From positions 18,305 to 82,304 of the forward strand of contig JAFUWW010000009.1 of assembly GCA_017471085.1 (NCBI GenBank): a DNA stretch of 64,000 nucleotides, written 5' to 3'. Numbering within the stretch: position 1 is the first letter of the stretch; the number at the start of each line of letters is the position of its first letter. Positions 24,604 to 34,812 of this stretch are shown piece by piece. The notes below the pieces were generated by a model, which saw only the letters and a program-made list of their open reading frames with translations, made no database searches and was not told the origin of the DNA. Source of the DNA: Bacteroidales bacterium (lineage in GTDB: Bacteria > Bacteroidota > Bacteroidia > Bacteroidales > UBA932). The position numbers and the translations under genes were made by a program.

Positions 24604-26076
24604 TCAGGAGAGGGTCCAGGTGGCTCCTTCCTTGGTATCTTTGACCGTGATGCCGCAGGCGGCGAGGCGGTCGCGGATCCGGTCGCTTTCGGCCCAGTCT
24701 TTCTGCTCGCGGGCTTTCTTGCGGTTTTCCAAAATCAGGTCCATGACGCCTTCCAAGGCCTTTTCGGCCTTTCCCGAGCCGCCGGCCTCCTCGTCCTTGA
24801 GGCCCAGCACGCCGCCCACTACTTCGTCGAACAGCTTCAGCAAGGCAGCCTTATCGGCCCGGGGAAGACTGCCGGCATTGACCAGCTTCACGGCATCGAA
24901 CAGATGGGCGATGGCGATGGGGGTGTTGAGGTCGTCGCACAGGGCTTCCTCCACGGCTTCTATGATGGCGGATACGGCGGAAGAGGGAGCTTCTGCCTGT
25001 GCATTTGCAAGGGCTTCTCCGGCTTGGAGGTCCCGCCATGCCTGCATCAGGCGCCTGTACCCTTTCTCCGCCGCCTGCAGAGCCTCGTTGGAGAAGTCCA
25101 GCGTGCTGCGGTAATGGGCCTGCAGGATGAAGAAGCGCACGGTCATGGGACTGTAGGCCTGGTCCAGTTTGGGATGCTTTCCGCTGAACAGTTCCGGGAG
25201 GGTGATGAAATTGCCCAGGGACTTGCCCATCTTCTGGCCATTGATGGTGATCATGTTGTTGTGTACCCAATAGTGTACGCCGCCGGTACCCCGGGAGGCC
25301 ATGTTCTGGGCGATTTCACATTCATGATGAGGGAACATCAGGTCCATGCCGCCGCCGTGGATGTCGAACTCCTGGCCAAGATACTTCTCGCCCATCACCG
25401 AGCACTCCAGATGCCAGCCCGGGAAACCGTCGCCCCAGGGGGAAGGCCAGCGCATGATATGCTCCGGCTCGGCTTTCTTCCAGATGGCGAAATCGTACGG
25501 TTCCTTCTTGTCGGACTGGCCGTCCAGGGAACGGGTGCCTTCCAGGGTGGCCTCCAGCGTCCGGCCGGAAAGAATGCCGTAATGGTGGTCCCTGTTGTAC
25601 TTTTTCACGTCGAAATAGACGGAGCCGTTCGACTCATAGGCATAACCGGCCGCCAGAATCTTCTTCACGGTCTCTATCTGCTCGATGATATGGCCCGAGG
25701 CACGGGGTTCGATGGAGGGCGACTGGACATTGAGCAGGCGCATGGCCTCGTGGTAGCGCTCCGTGTAATACTGCACCACCTCCATGGGTTCCAGCTGTTC
25801 CAGGCGGGCTTTCTTGGCGATTTTGTCTTCGCCTTCATCGGCATCCTGCTCCAGGTGTCCCACATCGGTGATGTTGCGGACATATCGCACCTTGTAGCCC
25901 AGGTATTTGAGCAGACGGAACAGGACGTCATAGGTGACGCCGGGACGGGCATGGCCCAGGTGGGCGTCCCCATACACAGTAGGGCCGCAGACATACATGC
26001 CCACGCGGCCCTCATGAATAGGTTTGAAAAGCTCTTTGTTTCTGGAAAGGGTATTGGTAAGGAAAAGTGGTCTCAT
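24604..26076 (-). CDS. cysS: Cysteinyl-tRNA synthetase
   Basis: A 490-aa class I CysRS. The HIGH-type motif is in [16 protein letters not shown], the zinc ligands include that Cys and GWHLECS plus HHECE, and the KMSKS loop appears as KMGKS. The C-terminal helical anticodon domain is complete. ATG at 26076 was chosen because the upstream lipoprotein gene stops 2 bases before it; an in-frame TTG lies inside that stop. It charges tRNA-Cys. Confidence 0.96.
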   Translation of the reverse strand: MRPLFLTNTLSRNKELFKPIHEGRVGMYVCGPTVYGDAHLGHARPGVTYDVLFRLLKYLGYKVRYVRNITDVGHLEQDADEGEDKIAKKARLEQLEPMEVVQYYTERYHEAMRLLNVQSPSIEPRASGHIIEQIETVKKILAAGYAYESNGSVYFDVKKYNRDHHYGILSGRTLEATLEGTRSLDGQSDKKEPYDFAIWKKAEPEHIMRWPSPWGDGFPGWHLECSVMGEKYLGQEFDIHGGGMDLMFPHHECEIAQNMASRGTGGVHYWVHNNMITINGQKMGKSLGNFITLPELFSGKHPKLDQAYSPMTVRFFILQAHYRSTLDFSNEALQAAEKGYRRLMQAWRDLQAGEALANAQAEAPSSAVSAIIEAVEEALCDDLNTPIAIAHLFDAVKLVNAGSLPRADKAALLKLFDEVVGGVLGLKDEEAGGSGKAEKALEGVMDLILENRKKAREQKDWAESDRIRDRLAACGITVKDTKEGATWTLS

Positions 26077-26078
26077 AA

Positions 26079-27278
26079 TCAATCTGTTTTGATGCTGCGC
26101 TCTTTCTTGGGCTGATGCACTCTCAGCTGGACGCGGCGGACGGCCGCCTTGCTGCTGATCCGCCGGACAGGGCCGGCGACCGACTTGGTATCGGAGAGCT
26201 TCTCCATTTTAAGCGGCAGGGAGGGGACCCCGCTGTTGTTGTAATGGGCCCAGTTCTCTTCGTCATAGCAATAGCGCGAGTAGCGCATGGTATTATAGGT
26301 GGCCTGGAAACCGTTGGTAAAGGAGAAAGACTCCGGTACTACGGAAACAGTGCCATTCTCGCCGGTTTCGGTATGAGCGATATCGTAGTTGGCATCGGCC
26401 CCCTCTACGTCTACGAGTTCGTCCGTAGGGGTGAGATAGGTGCCGACGAACATCTGATCCACGTCGGTTTTCAGGGACTCCTCGTAATAACTCATGAGGT
26501 ACTGGCCATAGAAATAGAGGTTTCCGTCGCCGTTGCGGTAACGGGCGAACAGCCAGTCACGGTCCATGTTCATCTGCTCCTGCACGGCCTCCCCGGTCTC
26601 CCAACCGTCGATATAGTACAGATAATTGGCCTCGCAGCGGCTCACCTGGATTTCATAGCCGGCCTTGCCGTTACCGATATACCAGGTACCTATCCACTTG
26701 AGGTAATCCTCCACAGGGGTCTCCTCCTCCACGGTATGGCGCAGCCTGGCATAGTTGCCGGTCATTTTCCCATCGGCCGAAATCTCGATCATATAGGTGG
26801 TGTAGGTTCCGTGGATGAGCATGTCGAACCAGACAGTCCTGGTGTTTTTGGTAAAGACCGAACCGGTGTTTTCGTAGAACTTCTGGTTGTTGTTCTGCGC
26901 AGTGGTGACCAGGTCGCTCACCTCCCCTTCCAGGAAGGCCTTGATATCGCCGTCGTACCAGGATTTGAAATCCTCGTCCGTAATGGACCGGACAATGAAA
27001 TAAGCCTGTCCGGGATAATCGAAGGTGAATTCCTCCACGCGGGAGATGCTGCCGTCCTCCTCCTTGTAGTCGGTCCTGCCTTCATAGCGGATGCTCCAGT
27101 TGGTGCACTCGGTGATGGTGACACCCTGGTTCTGGCCACCGCCGGGACGGCCGGAGTTCTCATCCGTGTTGTTTCCGCCGGGACGGATGTAAGGGACGTA
27201 TTTGGTGCACCCGGCAACTGTCATGGCAGCCACCGCCGCCATCAACAGGCAATACATCATTCTTTTCATCTTTCTCAA
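26079..27278 (-). CDS. Hypothetical surface lipoprotein, 399 aa
   Basis: A secreted lipoprotein with Lys/Arg-rich start, hydrophobic core and lipobox VAGC (Cys at about residue 24), followed by a low-complexity Pro/Gly/Asn linker and a beta-rich mature domain with many aromatic residues. It ends with a very basic tail ([15 protein letters not shown]). No family is recognised. An alternative ATG is 3 codons in. It is the first gene of the minus-strand cluster with cysS. Confidence 0.7.
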   Translation of the reverse strand: MRKMKRMMYCLLMAAVAAMTVAGCTKYVPYIRPGGNNTDENSGRPGGGQNQGVTITECTNWSIRYEGRTDYKEEDGSISRVEEFTFDYPGQAYFIVRSITDEDFKSWYDGDIKAFLEGEVSDLVTTAQNNNQKFYENTGSVFTKNTRTVWFDMLIHGTYTTYMIEISADGKMTGNYARLRHTVEEETPVEDYLKWIGTWYIGNGKAGYEIQVSRCEANYLYYIDGWETGEAVQEQMNMDRDWLFARYRNGDGNLYFYGQYLMSYYEESLKTDVDQMFVGTYLTPTDELVDVEGADANYDIAHTETGENGTVSVVPESFSFTNGFQATYNTMRYSRYCYDEENWAHYNNSGVPSLPLKMEKLSDTKSVAGPVRRISSKAAVRRVQLRVHQPKKERSIKTD

Positions 27279-27327
27279 GTGTTAAAGTGAAACTTTTTGC
27301 AACTGATACAAAAAGCCGGCCACAAGG

Positions 27328-29049
27328 TCAATTGTTTTCCTTGATGATGGCCTCGGACACATTGATCATAAAGTCGCCCATCTTTTCCAACTCGGAAACG
27401 ATGTCCATATAGTAAACGCCCATGAGGTAGTTGTGCTCGGAGTTTTCGATGCTGGCGATGTGGGCTTCGCGGAGGACATTGCGGGTTTCGTTGATCTGAT
27501 ATTCCGCATTCTGGGCATTGGAAATGTCCTTGAGCTGGCGGTAGGGCACCCTCAGGTTGCCGATCATGGCCACATAGGCATTCTCCACCTTGTCCATGAG
27601 CTGGTTCAGCGAATGGACCATGCCCTCGTCCAGCGGGGTGTTGTGGGCCTTGGCGCGGCTCAGGATACGGCTGATGGACTCGCCGCTGTCGCCCAGGCTT
27701 TCCATCTCGCCGATGATCTTGTACATGGCCTTGATGCGGGAGGCGGAGATGTTGGAGATTTCGCCCTTGGACACTTCGTTCAGGTATGCGGCAATCTCAT
27801 ATTCGATATTATCCGTAATTTCCTCGTACTTCACCAGCTTGGCGATACGTTTCTCGAACTTTTCGGCCTCCTGCTCATTGACGGCTTCCCGGACATGGGC
27901 GAAGCCCTTGTGGCAGACCTCTCCGAAGTGGATGATTTCCTGTTTGGCGGCATCCAGGGAAAGTTCCGCCGTAGAGAGCGGACCGCCGGTGATGTACTTG
28001 AGATGCACCACTTTGTCTTCGGTCTTGGAAGGGAAGATCATGCAGCAGAGCTTGGCGATGAACGGGATGAACCACACCAGGATGAGGGTGTTCACCACAT
28101 TGAACAGCGTATGCATGGTACAGACGCTGTACAGCAGCGAAGTCTGGATGGCGTCTGCGTTGGCCACGTCCGTAAGGTCTGCCGTGTTGGGATCCGGCAG
28201 GCCGAACAGCGTGACGACGGCACCCACGAGCTTGAGGAAGACCGGGAAGATGCACAGCACCCAGAACACCCCGAAGGTGTTCATGATGGTATGCGAAATA
28301 GCCGTCCGTTTGGCGTTGGTGTTACCCACCGATGCCGCGATGTTGGCGGCGATGGTGGTGCCGATATTCTCTCCCAGGATCATGGCGGCCGCCAGCCGGA
28401 AAGGAATGACGCCGGTGGTGACCAGGATCATGATGATGGCCATGGTGGCGGCGGAACTCTGGAAACAGACGGTAAGGACGATGCCGATCAGCAGGAAGAT
28501 GGCGATGCTGCCGGCGCCCCACTGGGTCCAGGAGGTGAGGAAGCCGAGACGTTCCGGGGTGATGAGCACCTGGGCGGTGGCCCTGAGCTGGGCGAAGCCG
28601 ATGAAGAACAGGGCGAAGCCGATGATGATGGAGCCGAGGTCGCGCGTCTTCTGGTTCTTCTTGTTCTGCATGAGGACATAGCCTACCAGAATGAGCGGGT
28701 AGGCGAAATCGGCCATGTTGAACGAGAACCCGAATACGGCCATGATCCACGACGTGATGGTGGTGCCGATGTGGGCGCCCATGATGACACCGATGGCCTG
28801 TCCCAGTACCAGCAGGCCGGCGTTCACGAAACTGACCACCATGATGGTGGTGGCGGTGGAACTCTGGATGATGGCCGTGACACCGATACCGGTAACAATC
28901 TGTTTGAAGGGATTGGAGGTCATGGAAGCCAGGAAGGCCCGGAGGCCGTCACCGGCCACTTTCTGAAGACCGCCGCTCAGGAGGCTGAGGCCGAAAAGGA
29001 ACAACGTTACGGCGCCCAGCAGGGTGAGAATCTGTAAAAGGATATCCAC
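27328..29049 (-). CDS. Na+/phosphate cotransporter with PhoU-like domain
   Basis: A 573-aa type II Na/Pi cotransporter. Two inverted repeats carry the QSS motifs, QSSTATTIMVVSFVNAG (about residue 60) and QSSAATMAIIMILVTTG (about residue 200), which bind sodium and phosphate. The C-terminal ~230 residues are soluble and PhoU-like, with long helices such as KFEKRIAKLVKYEEITDNIE. It imports phosphate, and the PhoU-like tail probably senses or regulates. It has its own divergent promoter and no pst genes nearby. Confidence 0.92.
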   Translation of the reverse strand: MDILLQILTLLGAVTLFLFGLSLLSGGLQKVAGDGLRAFLASMTSNPFKQIVTGIGVTAIIQSSTATTIMVVSFVNAGLLVLGQAIGVIMGAHIGTTITSWIMAVFGFSFNMADFAYPLILVGYVLMQNKKNQKTRDLGSIIIGFALFFIGFAQLRATAQVLITPERLGFLTSWTQWGAGSIAIFLLIGIVLTVCFQSSAATMAIIMILVTTGVIPFRLAAAMILGENIGTTIAANIAASVGNTNAKRTAISHTIMNTFGVFWVLCIFPVFLKLVGAVVTLFGLPDPNTADLTDVANADAIQTSLLYSVCTMHTLFNVVNTLILVWFIPFIAKLCCMIFPSKTEDKVVHLKYITGGPLSTAELSLDAAKQEIIHFGEVCHKGFAHVREAVNEQEAEKFEKRIAKLVKYEEITDNIEYEIAAYLNEVSKGEISNISASRIKAMYKIIGEMESLGDSGESISRILSRAKAHNTPLDEGMVHSLNQLMDKVENAYVAMIGNLRVPYRQLKDISNAQNAEYQINETRNVLREAHIASIENSEHNYLMGVYYMDIVSELEKMGDFMINVSEAIIKENN

Positions 29050-29078
29050 AGCAGTTCTAGGTTTTATCAGTACTAATG

Positions 29079-29086
29079 CAAAGATA
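29079..29086 (-). promoter_or_regulatory. -7 promoter box TATCTTTG for the Na/Pi cotransporter
   Basis: A perfect minus-strand box 29 bases before the start. It is back to back with the promoter of the SLBB gene. Confidence 0.62.
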
Positions 29087-29119
29087 CGATTTTTTTTCTT
29101 AACTTTGCACTCTGATAAG

Positions 29120-29127
29120 TATCTTTG
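29120..29127 (+). promoter_or_regulatory. -7 promoter box TATCTTTG for the polysaccharide export operon
   Basis: A perfect box 25 bases before the SLBB protein ATG. A second TAACTTTG at 29100-29107 could be an alternative start. Confidence 0.62.
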
Positions 29128-29152
29128 TCCGAATAACTAAAAGAACTGATAT

Positions 29153-31819
29153 ATGAAGAGATTCGCCTCTGTTATTCTGTGTGTCCTGCTTTCGCTGACA
29201 GCCCTCGCACAGTCTGCAAACATGTTGTCAATGGCCCGGGCCGAACTGGAGAAACGCGGCCTCACCGAGACGGAAGTCCGCGCCCGCCTGCTGGAGAACG
29301 GCATCGACGTTGACGCCATCCCTCCCACCGAGTACGCCCAGTACCAGGGCAGGGTCATGGCCATCCTGAACCAGATGCAGGCCGAAAAATCCAGGAATCT
29401 AGCCGCCGCACAGGCCGATACCACCGGCATTCCCGCCGTCCCTGACATGGCCATCCCCCAGACCACGGTCCAGGAGATGAACGCAGAAAACATCCTTTCA
29501 CAGAATACGGCAGCCGCCACCGCTCCTGCCGCCGCTGACGGAGTGTACGGACACTCCCTTTTCACCGGCAACGCCATGGAAATCTTCCGGACCACCGACG
29601 GAGCCCAGGCTCCGGACACTTATGTCCTCGGTGAGGGAGACGAAGTGCATATCTCCATCTTCGGCTCTTCCCAGACGGAAATCCACCAGAGAATCGCCCA
29701 GGACGGTTCCATCCAACCGGCCGGGTCTTCAAAGATCTTCCTCAAGGGGCTTACCCTGGCGCAGGGACGCCAGGCTGTCAAGAACAAATTGTCCCAGCAT
29801 TATTCTTTCCGCCAGGACCAGATCGCCGTAACCATCACCACGGCCCGTACCCTTACCGTCAGCATCTACGGTGAAGTGGGAATTCCCGGTGGCTTTACCA
29901 TCAGCGCCCTCAACACCGCCTTCAACGCCCTGGCTGCCGCCGGCGGTCCCACCGAAATCGGTTCCGTCCGTAACATCCAGCGTTCCCGCGCCGGCAAGAC
30001 CGAGCGCCTGGACCTCTACAAATTCATGATGGGAGAATCCGGCAGTGTCCTCTATGACCTGCAGAACAACGATGTTCTCTTCGTTCCCGTCGCCCAGAAG
30101 ATCGTCCGGATCGAAGGTGCCGTAAACCGCCCCATGCGCTATGAAATGGCCGACGGAGAAACGCTGGCCGACCTGATCCGCTACGCCGGAGGCATCTCTG
30201 CTGACGCCTATGCCGATTATGTATCCGTAGAGCGTCTTGAGGACGGCGAAAAGAAACTGGAAGAATACAACCTGAACAATGTCCTGAACGGAGGCCTGAA
30301 AGTAGCCCTCTCCGCCGGAGACATCGTAAGGGTGAAGACCAATCCGCGCGTCCTGGAGAATTACGTCGCCATCGGCGGTGAGGTATATTTCGGCGGCCGC
30401 TTCAACCTGGACAGGAACCGCAGCCTGAAAGCCCTCCTGGAGAACGCCCAGCCTTCCTATTCCGCCCGCAAGGATTATGTGTTCGTAGAGAGAATGCTCC
30501 CGGACTCCACCGTACAGGTGCTCACGATTCCCTACCCCGGCACCGGATCCAACCCGGACTTCCGCCTGCAGGCCAGGGACTCCGTCAGCGTCCTGGGCCA
30601 GGCCGCCTACCGTGACCTCGCCTCCATCTCCGTGAACGGCGCCGTCCGCAAGCCCTTCACTAAAGACTTCGGCCTCAATGAGAAAATGACCGTCTCCCAG
30701 GCCATCGAATACGCCGGAGGCATCAAGTCCACCACCTATCCCGTGGCCTACATCTTCCGCCAGGACGTCACCAACCCCGAAAAGATGGAATACATCCAGG
30801 TGAACCTGAACAAAGACGGTGACAAGCTCCTGAAACCCGGCGACAACCTCAACGTCTACGACAACTCCACCTATACCAACATCGGCGAGGTCCGCGTGAG
30901 CGGTGCCGTCAAGACGCCTGTCAACGTCACCTACGACTCCACCCTCACCGTACACGACCTGCTCACCATGGCCGGCGGATTTGAAACCGGCGCCGCCTAC
31001 GACAGGGTACAGGTCTTCCGCATGGACATTTCCAAGAAAGACGAGGTCAAATTCAAGGAAGTCACCCTGCAGGTGGATGAAAACTACAATCTGGCCAAGG
31101 GAGATTTCCAACTGCAGCCCTACGACCATATCGTGGTGCGCATGACCCCCAACTTCTCCACCGGCCGCACCGTGGAAATCAACGGGCGCGTCAGGTATCC
31201 CGGCGTCTACGTGCTGGACGACACCCGCACCCAGCTGTCCGAGGTGCTCGTCCAGGCCGGCGGCCTTCTGGACGATGCTGAACCTTATGCCGTCCTGTTC
31301 CGTCCCTTCAACGGCCGCGGCAACATCGGCATCGATCTCGGCGAAATCCGGTCCAACAGAGGCAACACGCAGTACGATCCCATCCTGATGGAGGGTGACG
31401 TGATCAATGTCGTCCGCAGGGAGAATACCGTGTTCATCCGCGAAACCGGCACCCTGATGTCCCAGTACATTCCGGAAGAGTTCTCCGCTACGGAGAAGGC
31501 CGTGATCTACCAGGGCCGCCACAGTGCGAAGTGGTACATCCGCAAGAACGCCGGCGGCTTCACCAAGGATGCCGACAAGAACAGCGTCACCGTCACCAAG
31601 CCCAACGGCCAGTCGGAGGGAACCCGCCACTTCCTGTGGTGGAGAATCTACCCCAAGGTGGAACCGGGCAGCGTCATCTCCCTCCGCATCGACGACAAGA
31701 AACGCGAAGAGCTGGCAAAACCCAAGGAGAAAGTGGATTGGAGCCAGGTAGCCGCCAGTTCCCTGTCTACGCTCACATCCATCGTTTCCATGATCCTGCT
31801 GATTGAAAGACTGAACTAG
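29153..31819 (+). CDS. SLBB-domain polysaccharide export outer membrane protein (Wza-like)
   Basis: An 888-aa exported protein with a signal peptide ending near LAQS. After a helical region comes the polysaccharide-export domain (YVLGEGDEVHISIFG, about residue 158) and then a run of about six SLBB repeats, recognisable by G-x-V-x-x-P patterns such as INGRVRYPGVYVLDD and VSGAVKTPVNVTYD. A C-terminal hydrophobic helix ends the protein. It should form the outer membrane exit of capsule or exopolysaccharide. It is much longer than E. coli Wza, because of the extra SLBB repeats. Wzz follows after 2 bases. Confidence 0.88.
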   Translation: MKRFASVILCVLLSLTALAQSANMLSMARAELEKRGLTETEVRARLLENGIDVDAIPPTEYAQYQGRVMAILNQMQAEKSRNLAAAQADTTGIPAVPDMAIPQTTVQEMNAENILSQNTAAATAPAAADGVYGHSLFTGNAMEIFRTTDGAQAPDTYVLGEGDEVHISIFGSSQTEIHQRIAQDGSIQPAGSSKIFLKGLTLAQGRQAVKNKLSQHYSFRQDQIAVTITTARTLTVSIYGEVGIPGGFTISALNTAFNALAAAGGPTEIGSVRNIQRSRAGKTERLDLYKFMMGESGSVLYDLQNNDVLFVPVAQKIVRIEGAVNRPMRYEMADGETLADLIRYAGGISADAYADYVSVERLEDGEKKLEEYNLNNVLNGGLKVALSAGDIVRVKTNPRVLENYVAIGGEVYFGGRFNLDRNRSLKALLENAQPSYSARKDYVFVERMLPDSTVQVLTIPYPGTGSNPDFRLQARDSVSVLGQAAYRDLASISVNGAVRKPFTKDFGLNEKMTVSQAIEYAGGIKSTTYPVAYIFRQDVTNPEKMEYIQVNLNKDGDKLLKPGDNLNVYDNSTYTNIGEVRVSGAVKTPVNVTYDSTLTVHDLLTMAGGFETGAAYDRVQVFRMDISKKDEVKFKEVTLQVDENYNLAKGDFQLQPYDHIVVRMTPNFSTGRTVEINGRVRYPGVYVLDDTRTQLSEVLVQAGGLLDDAEPYAVLFRPFNGRGNIGIDLGEIRSNRGNTQYDPILMEGDVINVVRRENTVFIRETGTLMSQYIPEEFSATEKAVIYQGRHSAKWYIRKNAGGFTKDADKNSVTVTKPNGQSEGTRHFLWWRIYPKVEPGSVISLRIDDKKREELAKPKEKVDWSQVAASSLSTLTSIVSMILLIERLN

Positions 31820-31821
31820 CC

Positions 31822-32976
31822 ATGGAGGAAAACCCTACTTACAACGTGCCCATGGAAGAAGAAGAGGGCATCGACATCATCGGCCTGCTGAAGCAGCTTT
31901 GGAACGGGCGGAAAACCATCATCATCTGGACGGTCGTCTTCATGGTCCTGGGCCTTGTGATGGCCTTTACCATGAAGCGGACTTACACCGTGAACAGCAC
32001 GATGGTCCCGCAGATGAACTCCCGCAGTTCCTCTTCGTCCCTCAGTTCGCTGGCCTCCCTGGCCGGCATCGACCTGGGAATGACCAATACGGGGGCGGAC
32101 CTTTCTCCGCTCATCTACCCGCAGATCGTGGGCAGCGTCCCTTTCCGGCTGGAACTGATGAACACGCCTCTGCATTATGAGAAGGCCGATACGGCCGTGA
32201 GCATGTTCACCTATGCGAAAGACTACGCCAAACCCTCGCTGGGAGGCTATATCGCCAAATACACCATCGGTCTGCCTTCCCTGATCCTGGGAGCCATCCG
32301 CGGAGAGAAAGAAGACCCTGTCCTTCTGGATGCCGCCGGCATCGGTGACGATACGCCCAAGCCCATCACGGTCACCAAGGACGAAGAAAAGGTGCTGAAG
32401 GCCATCGCCCAGAATGTCACCCTGGCGGTGGACAAGAAAGAAGGCTATCTTACCCTTACCGTGGTAGGGGCGGAGCCTGTCCAGACGGCCGAACTGGCCA
32501 TCAAGGCCCAGCAGATGCTGCAGGAAGCCGTGACACGCTTCCGCACGGAAAAAGCCCAGAACCAACTGGATTACGTACAGGCCCGCTATAACGAAATCAA
32601 GGCCGAAACCGAAACCCTCCAGGCCCAGCTGGCCACCGTACGGGACCGTTCGCAGGAAATGACCACCACCCGCGCCCGGATCGAACAGGAGCGCCTGCAG
32701 ACCAAATACAACGTTTCCAGTTCCATCTACTCCGAAATGGCCAAGCAGCTGGAACAGGCCAAGATGCAGGTCAAGTACGACACGCCCACGCTCACGATCA
32801 TCCAGCCTGTCACAGTGCCGCGCCAGCCTTCAAACAGCCGCGCCCGGACACTGATTGTGTGGACATTCCTGGGAATCGTACTGGGATGCGGAATCGTCTT
32901 CCTGAAAGAGTACTGGCCCAAGATCAAGGAGATGTTCTCCAAAGAAGATGATCAGAAGGAAGGAACCAGCGAATAG
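31822..32976 (+). CDS. Wzz-type polysaccharide chain length determinant
   Basis: A 384-aa inner membrane protein with the Wzz topology. The first helix is IIIWTVVFMVLGLVMAFTM (about residues 31-49), the periplasmic part has long coiled-coil helices (TEKAQNQLDYVQARYNEI), and the second helix TLIVWTFLGIVLGCGIVFL is preceded by a Pro-rich VPRQPSNSRAR segment. It controls glycan chain length together with the SLBB exporter. No tyrosine-kinase domain is attached. Its last 25 bases overlap the convergent lipoprotein gene. Confidence 0.88.
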   Translation: MEENPTYNVPMEEEEGIDIIGLLKQLWNGRKTIIIWTVVFMVLGLVMAFTMKRTYTVNSTMVPQMNSRSSSSSLSSLASLAGIDLGMTNTGADLSPLIYPQIVGSVPFRLELMNTPLHYEKADTAVSMFTYAKDYAKPSLGGYIAKYTIGLPSLILGAIRGEKEDPVLLDAAGIGDDTPKPITVTKDEEKVLKAIAQNVTLAVDKKEGYLTLTVVGAEPVQTAELAIKAQQMLQEAVTRFRTEKAQNQLDYVQARYNEIKAETETLQAQLATVRDRSQEMTTTRARIEQERLQTKYNVSSSIYSEMAKQLEQAKMQVKYDTPTLTIIQPVTVPRQPSNSRARTLIVWTFLGIVLGCGIVFLKEYWPKIKEMFSKEDDQKEGTSE

Positions 32977-33821
32977 GTTTTTTCCAGATACGTGAACTGA
33001 CCGTCCGAGACGGTACAGGTTTTATTCAACTCCTCCGAATCCGTCATGAATTCGAGGGAGTTTCCTTTTAATGCATAGGTGCCTTCCAGAACGGAAAACA
33101 CGGCTGTGCTGCTCACCTGGATGCGGATGAAATCCCGGGCCGATGTAAAGAAGATGAGGCCGGGGAAACCGGAAGTTTCATAAATCCAGGCCGTACCCTT
33201 CAGGCTAGAAGAGCCGTCCATGGCGGTTAGGGAATTCACGCGGGGGATGATGACGGAGTCCAGGCGCAGGAACTCTCCATAGAAAGTGCCGTTGGAACCC
33301 TCGCTCGTGAAACTGTACCCCTCCGCGGAATAGGGGGCGGTATCCCACTTCCAACCGTATTCGATACCTTCTTTGTGGGATGTATTCTCGAAAACACCCT
33401 CCACACAAGTTCCGTCCTCACGGAAATAGGTGACATGGAAGTCGCCATCCAGCAGGCAGGCCCAGACGCTTCCGGGCAGTTTGTCCGGAGCGGCCGGTTT
33501 CTTGGTCCAGTAATTCTTGTTGTTGCTGTTTTTCAGATGCGAGAAGGTGCGGATCATCTTTACCGCGGAGGCGGTGCCGGACGTAATGTTGACCTGGTGG
33601 CCGTCCACGTCGAACAAGCCGCTGAAAGTCTGATAGGCGTCGGTCTCATAGTTGACGGCGATGAGGCTCACGCGCTCATCGTCCAGGAAGGAGATCCAGG
33701 CCTTCTGGTTCCCTTTCATATACTCCCACGTGGTATTGTCGACGCTTATATACAAGCCATTCCTGTCGCAGGAAGACACGGCAAGAAGGACTGTAAGAAT
33801 GAAGAGGCAGAATCGTTTCAT
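32952..33821 (-). CDS. Hypothetical lipoprotein, 289 aa
   Basis: A lipoprotein with signal LTVLLAVSSC (Cys at about residue 18) and a mature domain built of repeated antiparallel strands (FSGLFDVDGHQVNIT, SLKGTAWIYETSGF, VLEGTYALKGNSLEF). The layout suggests one or two lipocalin-like barrels, as in many Bacteroidales lipoproteins. Its 3' end overlaps the wzz gene tail to tail by 25 bases. A TAATTTTG box lies just before the start. Function unknown. Confidence 0.7.
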   Translation of the reverse strand: MKRFCLFILTVLLAVSSCDRNGLYISVDNTTWEYMKGNQKAWISFLDDERVSLIAVNYETDAYQTFSGLFDVDGHQVNITSGTASAVKMIRTFSHLKNSNNKNYWTKKPAAPDKLPGSVWACLLDGDFHVTYFREDGTCVEGVFENTSHKEGIEYGWKWDTAPYSAEGYSFTSEGSNGTFYGEFLRLDSVIIPRVNSLTAMDGSSSLKGTAWIYETSGFPGLIFFTSARDFIRIQVSSTAVFSVLEGTYALKGNSLEFMTDSEELNKTCTVSDGQFTYLEKTYSLVPSF

Positions 33822-33825
33822 GCTG

Positions 33826-33833
33826 CAAAATTA
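33826..33833 (-). promoter_or_regulatory. -7 promoter box TAATTTTG for the 289-aa lipoprotein
   Basis: A TAnnTTTG match 4 bases before the ATG, so the message is close to leaderless. Confidence 0.5.
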
Positions 33834-33859
33834 AACAATTCGCTCTTAATATACAAGAC

Positions 33860-33905
33860 AAGCCTTCTCCGTCCGGAAGACCGGAGAAGAAGGCTTTTGT
33901 TTTTA
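33860..33905 (+). terminator. Rho-independent terminator, plus strand, without an adjacent gene
   Basis: AAGCCTTCTCCG (33860-33871) pairs with CGGAGAAGAAGGCTT (33882-33896, one AAG bulge) and is followed by TTGTTTTT. The T-rich tail is only on the plus side, where no plus-strand gene ends nearby. Confidence 0.7.
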
Positions 33906-34014
33906 GGTCTATTTCTTTCAAATATCTTCAAAAAGCCTCCTGAGCCGCTGCAGGGGCTTTGGCCGGACGAAAGAATGTCGTATCTTCGTAGAAGAAAACC
34001 AATCATCCGCCTAT

Positions 34015-34800
34015 ATGAAATCTGTCGTTACATCTGCCTTGGTTGCAGCGGTTCTGTTGCTTACCCTGTCCGGGCCGGCCTGCCGGGCACAGGTCTATGC
34101 CGATTCATCCACCCGGCTGGACAAGTATCTCGTTCCCGCCGCCACTCCTTCAGCCACCCCGGACGAGCAGGGTTTCCTGGGCCGCTGGATGCTGCTGGAG
34201 CCCATCAGCAAACCCAACCGCTCCAACACTGTTTTCACGGACAGCTATCTCCGCGAAGTGTTCGGTGTGGAGTATTTTAAAGGCCAGCTGGGAGACATCC
34301 TGCCCAAGGACGGTTCCAAAGTGAAGATTACCGTGGAGTATCAGCCGCCCGTGAAACTGGACGGCGGAAGGCCGATGTTCCCGATGGAAGAACCCGTCTA
34401 TGAGAAGAAAACCGTGAAACTGCAGTGGCACGCGATGGACAGCAAGATGCCCAACGTGAAGCTTTTCCGCTTCGCCACCAACCTCACTGAAGACCGCTAC
34501 GGTATCATTTTCTGGGCCGTGACCGTCGTCAACTGCGAAGAGGACATTCCCGGCGTGCGCCTGGCAGTGGGCTCCAACGCCGCTTCCATGTGGTGGGTCA
34601 ACGGCGAAGAGGCCCTGCTCCTGTCGGGAGACCGCCGCCGCGTGATGGACGATGGCGCCTCCCGGCGCCTGACCCTCAAAAAAGGCCGCAATGTGATCTG
34701 GGGCGCCGTCATCAACGGCCCGGGCATGAGCGACTTCTGCGCCCGCTTCATCGACGAAGACGGCCACCCGGTCAAGAACATCACCCTTACCACAAAGTAA
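34015..34800 (+). CDS. Secreted hypothetical protein, possible esterase or sugar-binding accessory domain
   Basis: A 261-aa exported protein with signal peptide ending near CRAQ. The mature part is beta-rich with a jelly-roll-like pattern (RFATNLTEDRYGIIFWAVTVVN, AVGSNAASMWWVNGEEALLL, GRNVIWGAVINGPG), resembling the PA14/CBM-like accessory domain that accompanies some Bacteroidota acetylxylan esterases. A catalytic serine motif is not seen. The downstream glycosidase gene begins 12 bases after its stop, so both probably act on the same plant glycan. Confidence 0.65.
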   Translation: MKSVVTSALVAAVLLLTLSGPACRAQVYADSSTRLDKYLVPAATPSATPDEQGFLGRWMLLEPISKPNRSNTVFTDSYLREVFGVEYFKGQLGDILPKDGSKVKITVEYQPPVKLDGGRPMFPMEEPVYEKKTVKLQWHAMDSKMPNVKLFRFATNLTEDRYGIIFWAVTVVNCEEDIPGVRLAVGSNAASMWWVNGEEALLLSGDRRRVMDDGASRRLTLKKGRNVIWGAVINGPGMSDFCARFIDEDGHPVKNITLTTK

Positions 34801-34812
34801 TTCCAGGACACC

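Noticed and set aside
27433..29037. 534-codon open frame opposite the Na/Pi cotransporter
   Set aside because: It is low-complexity (Asp/Gly/His-rich) antisense sequence over a well-supported gene.
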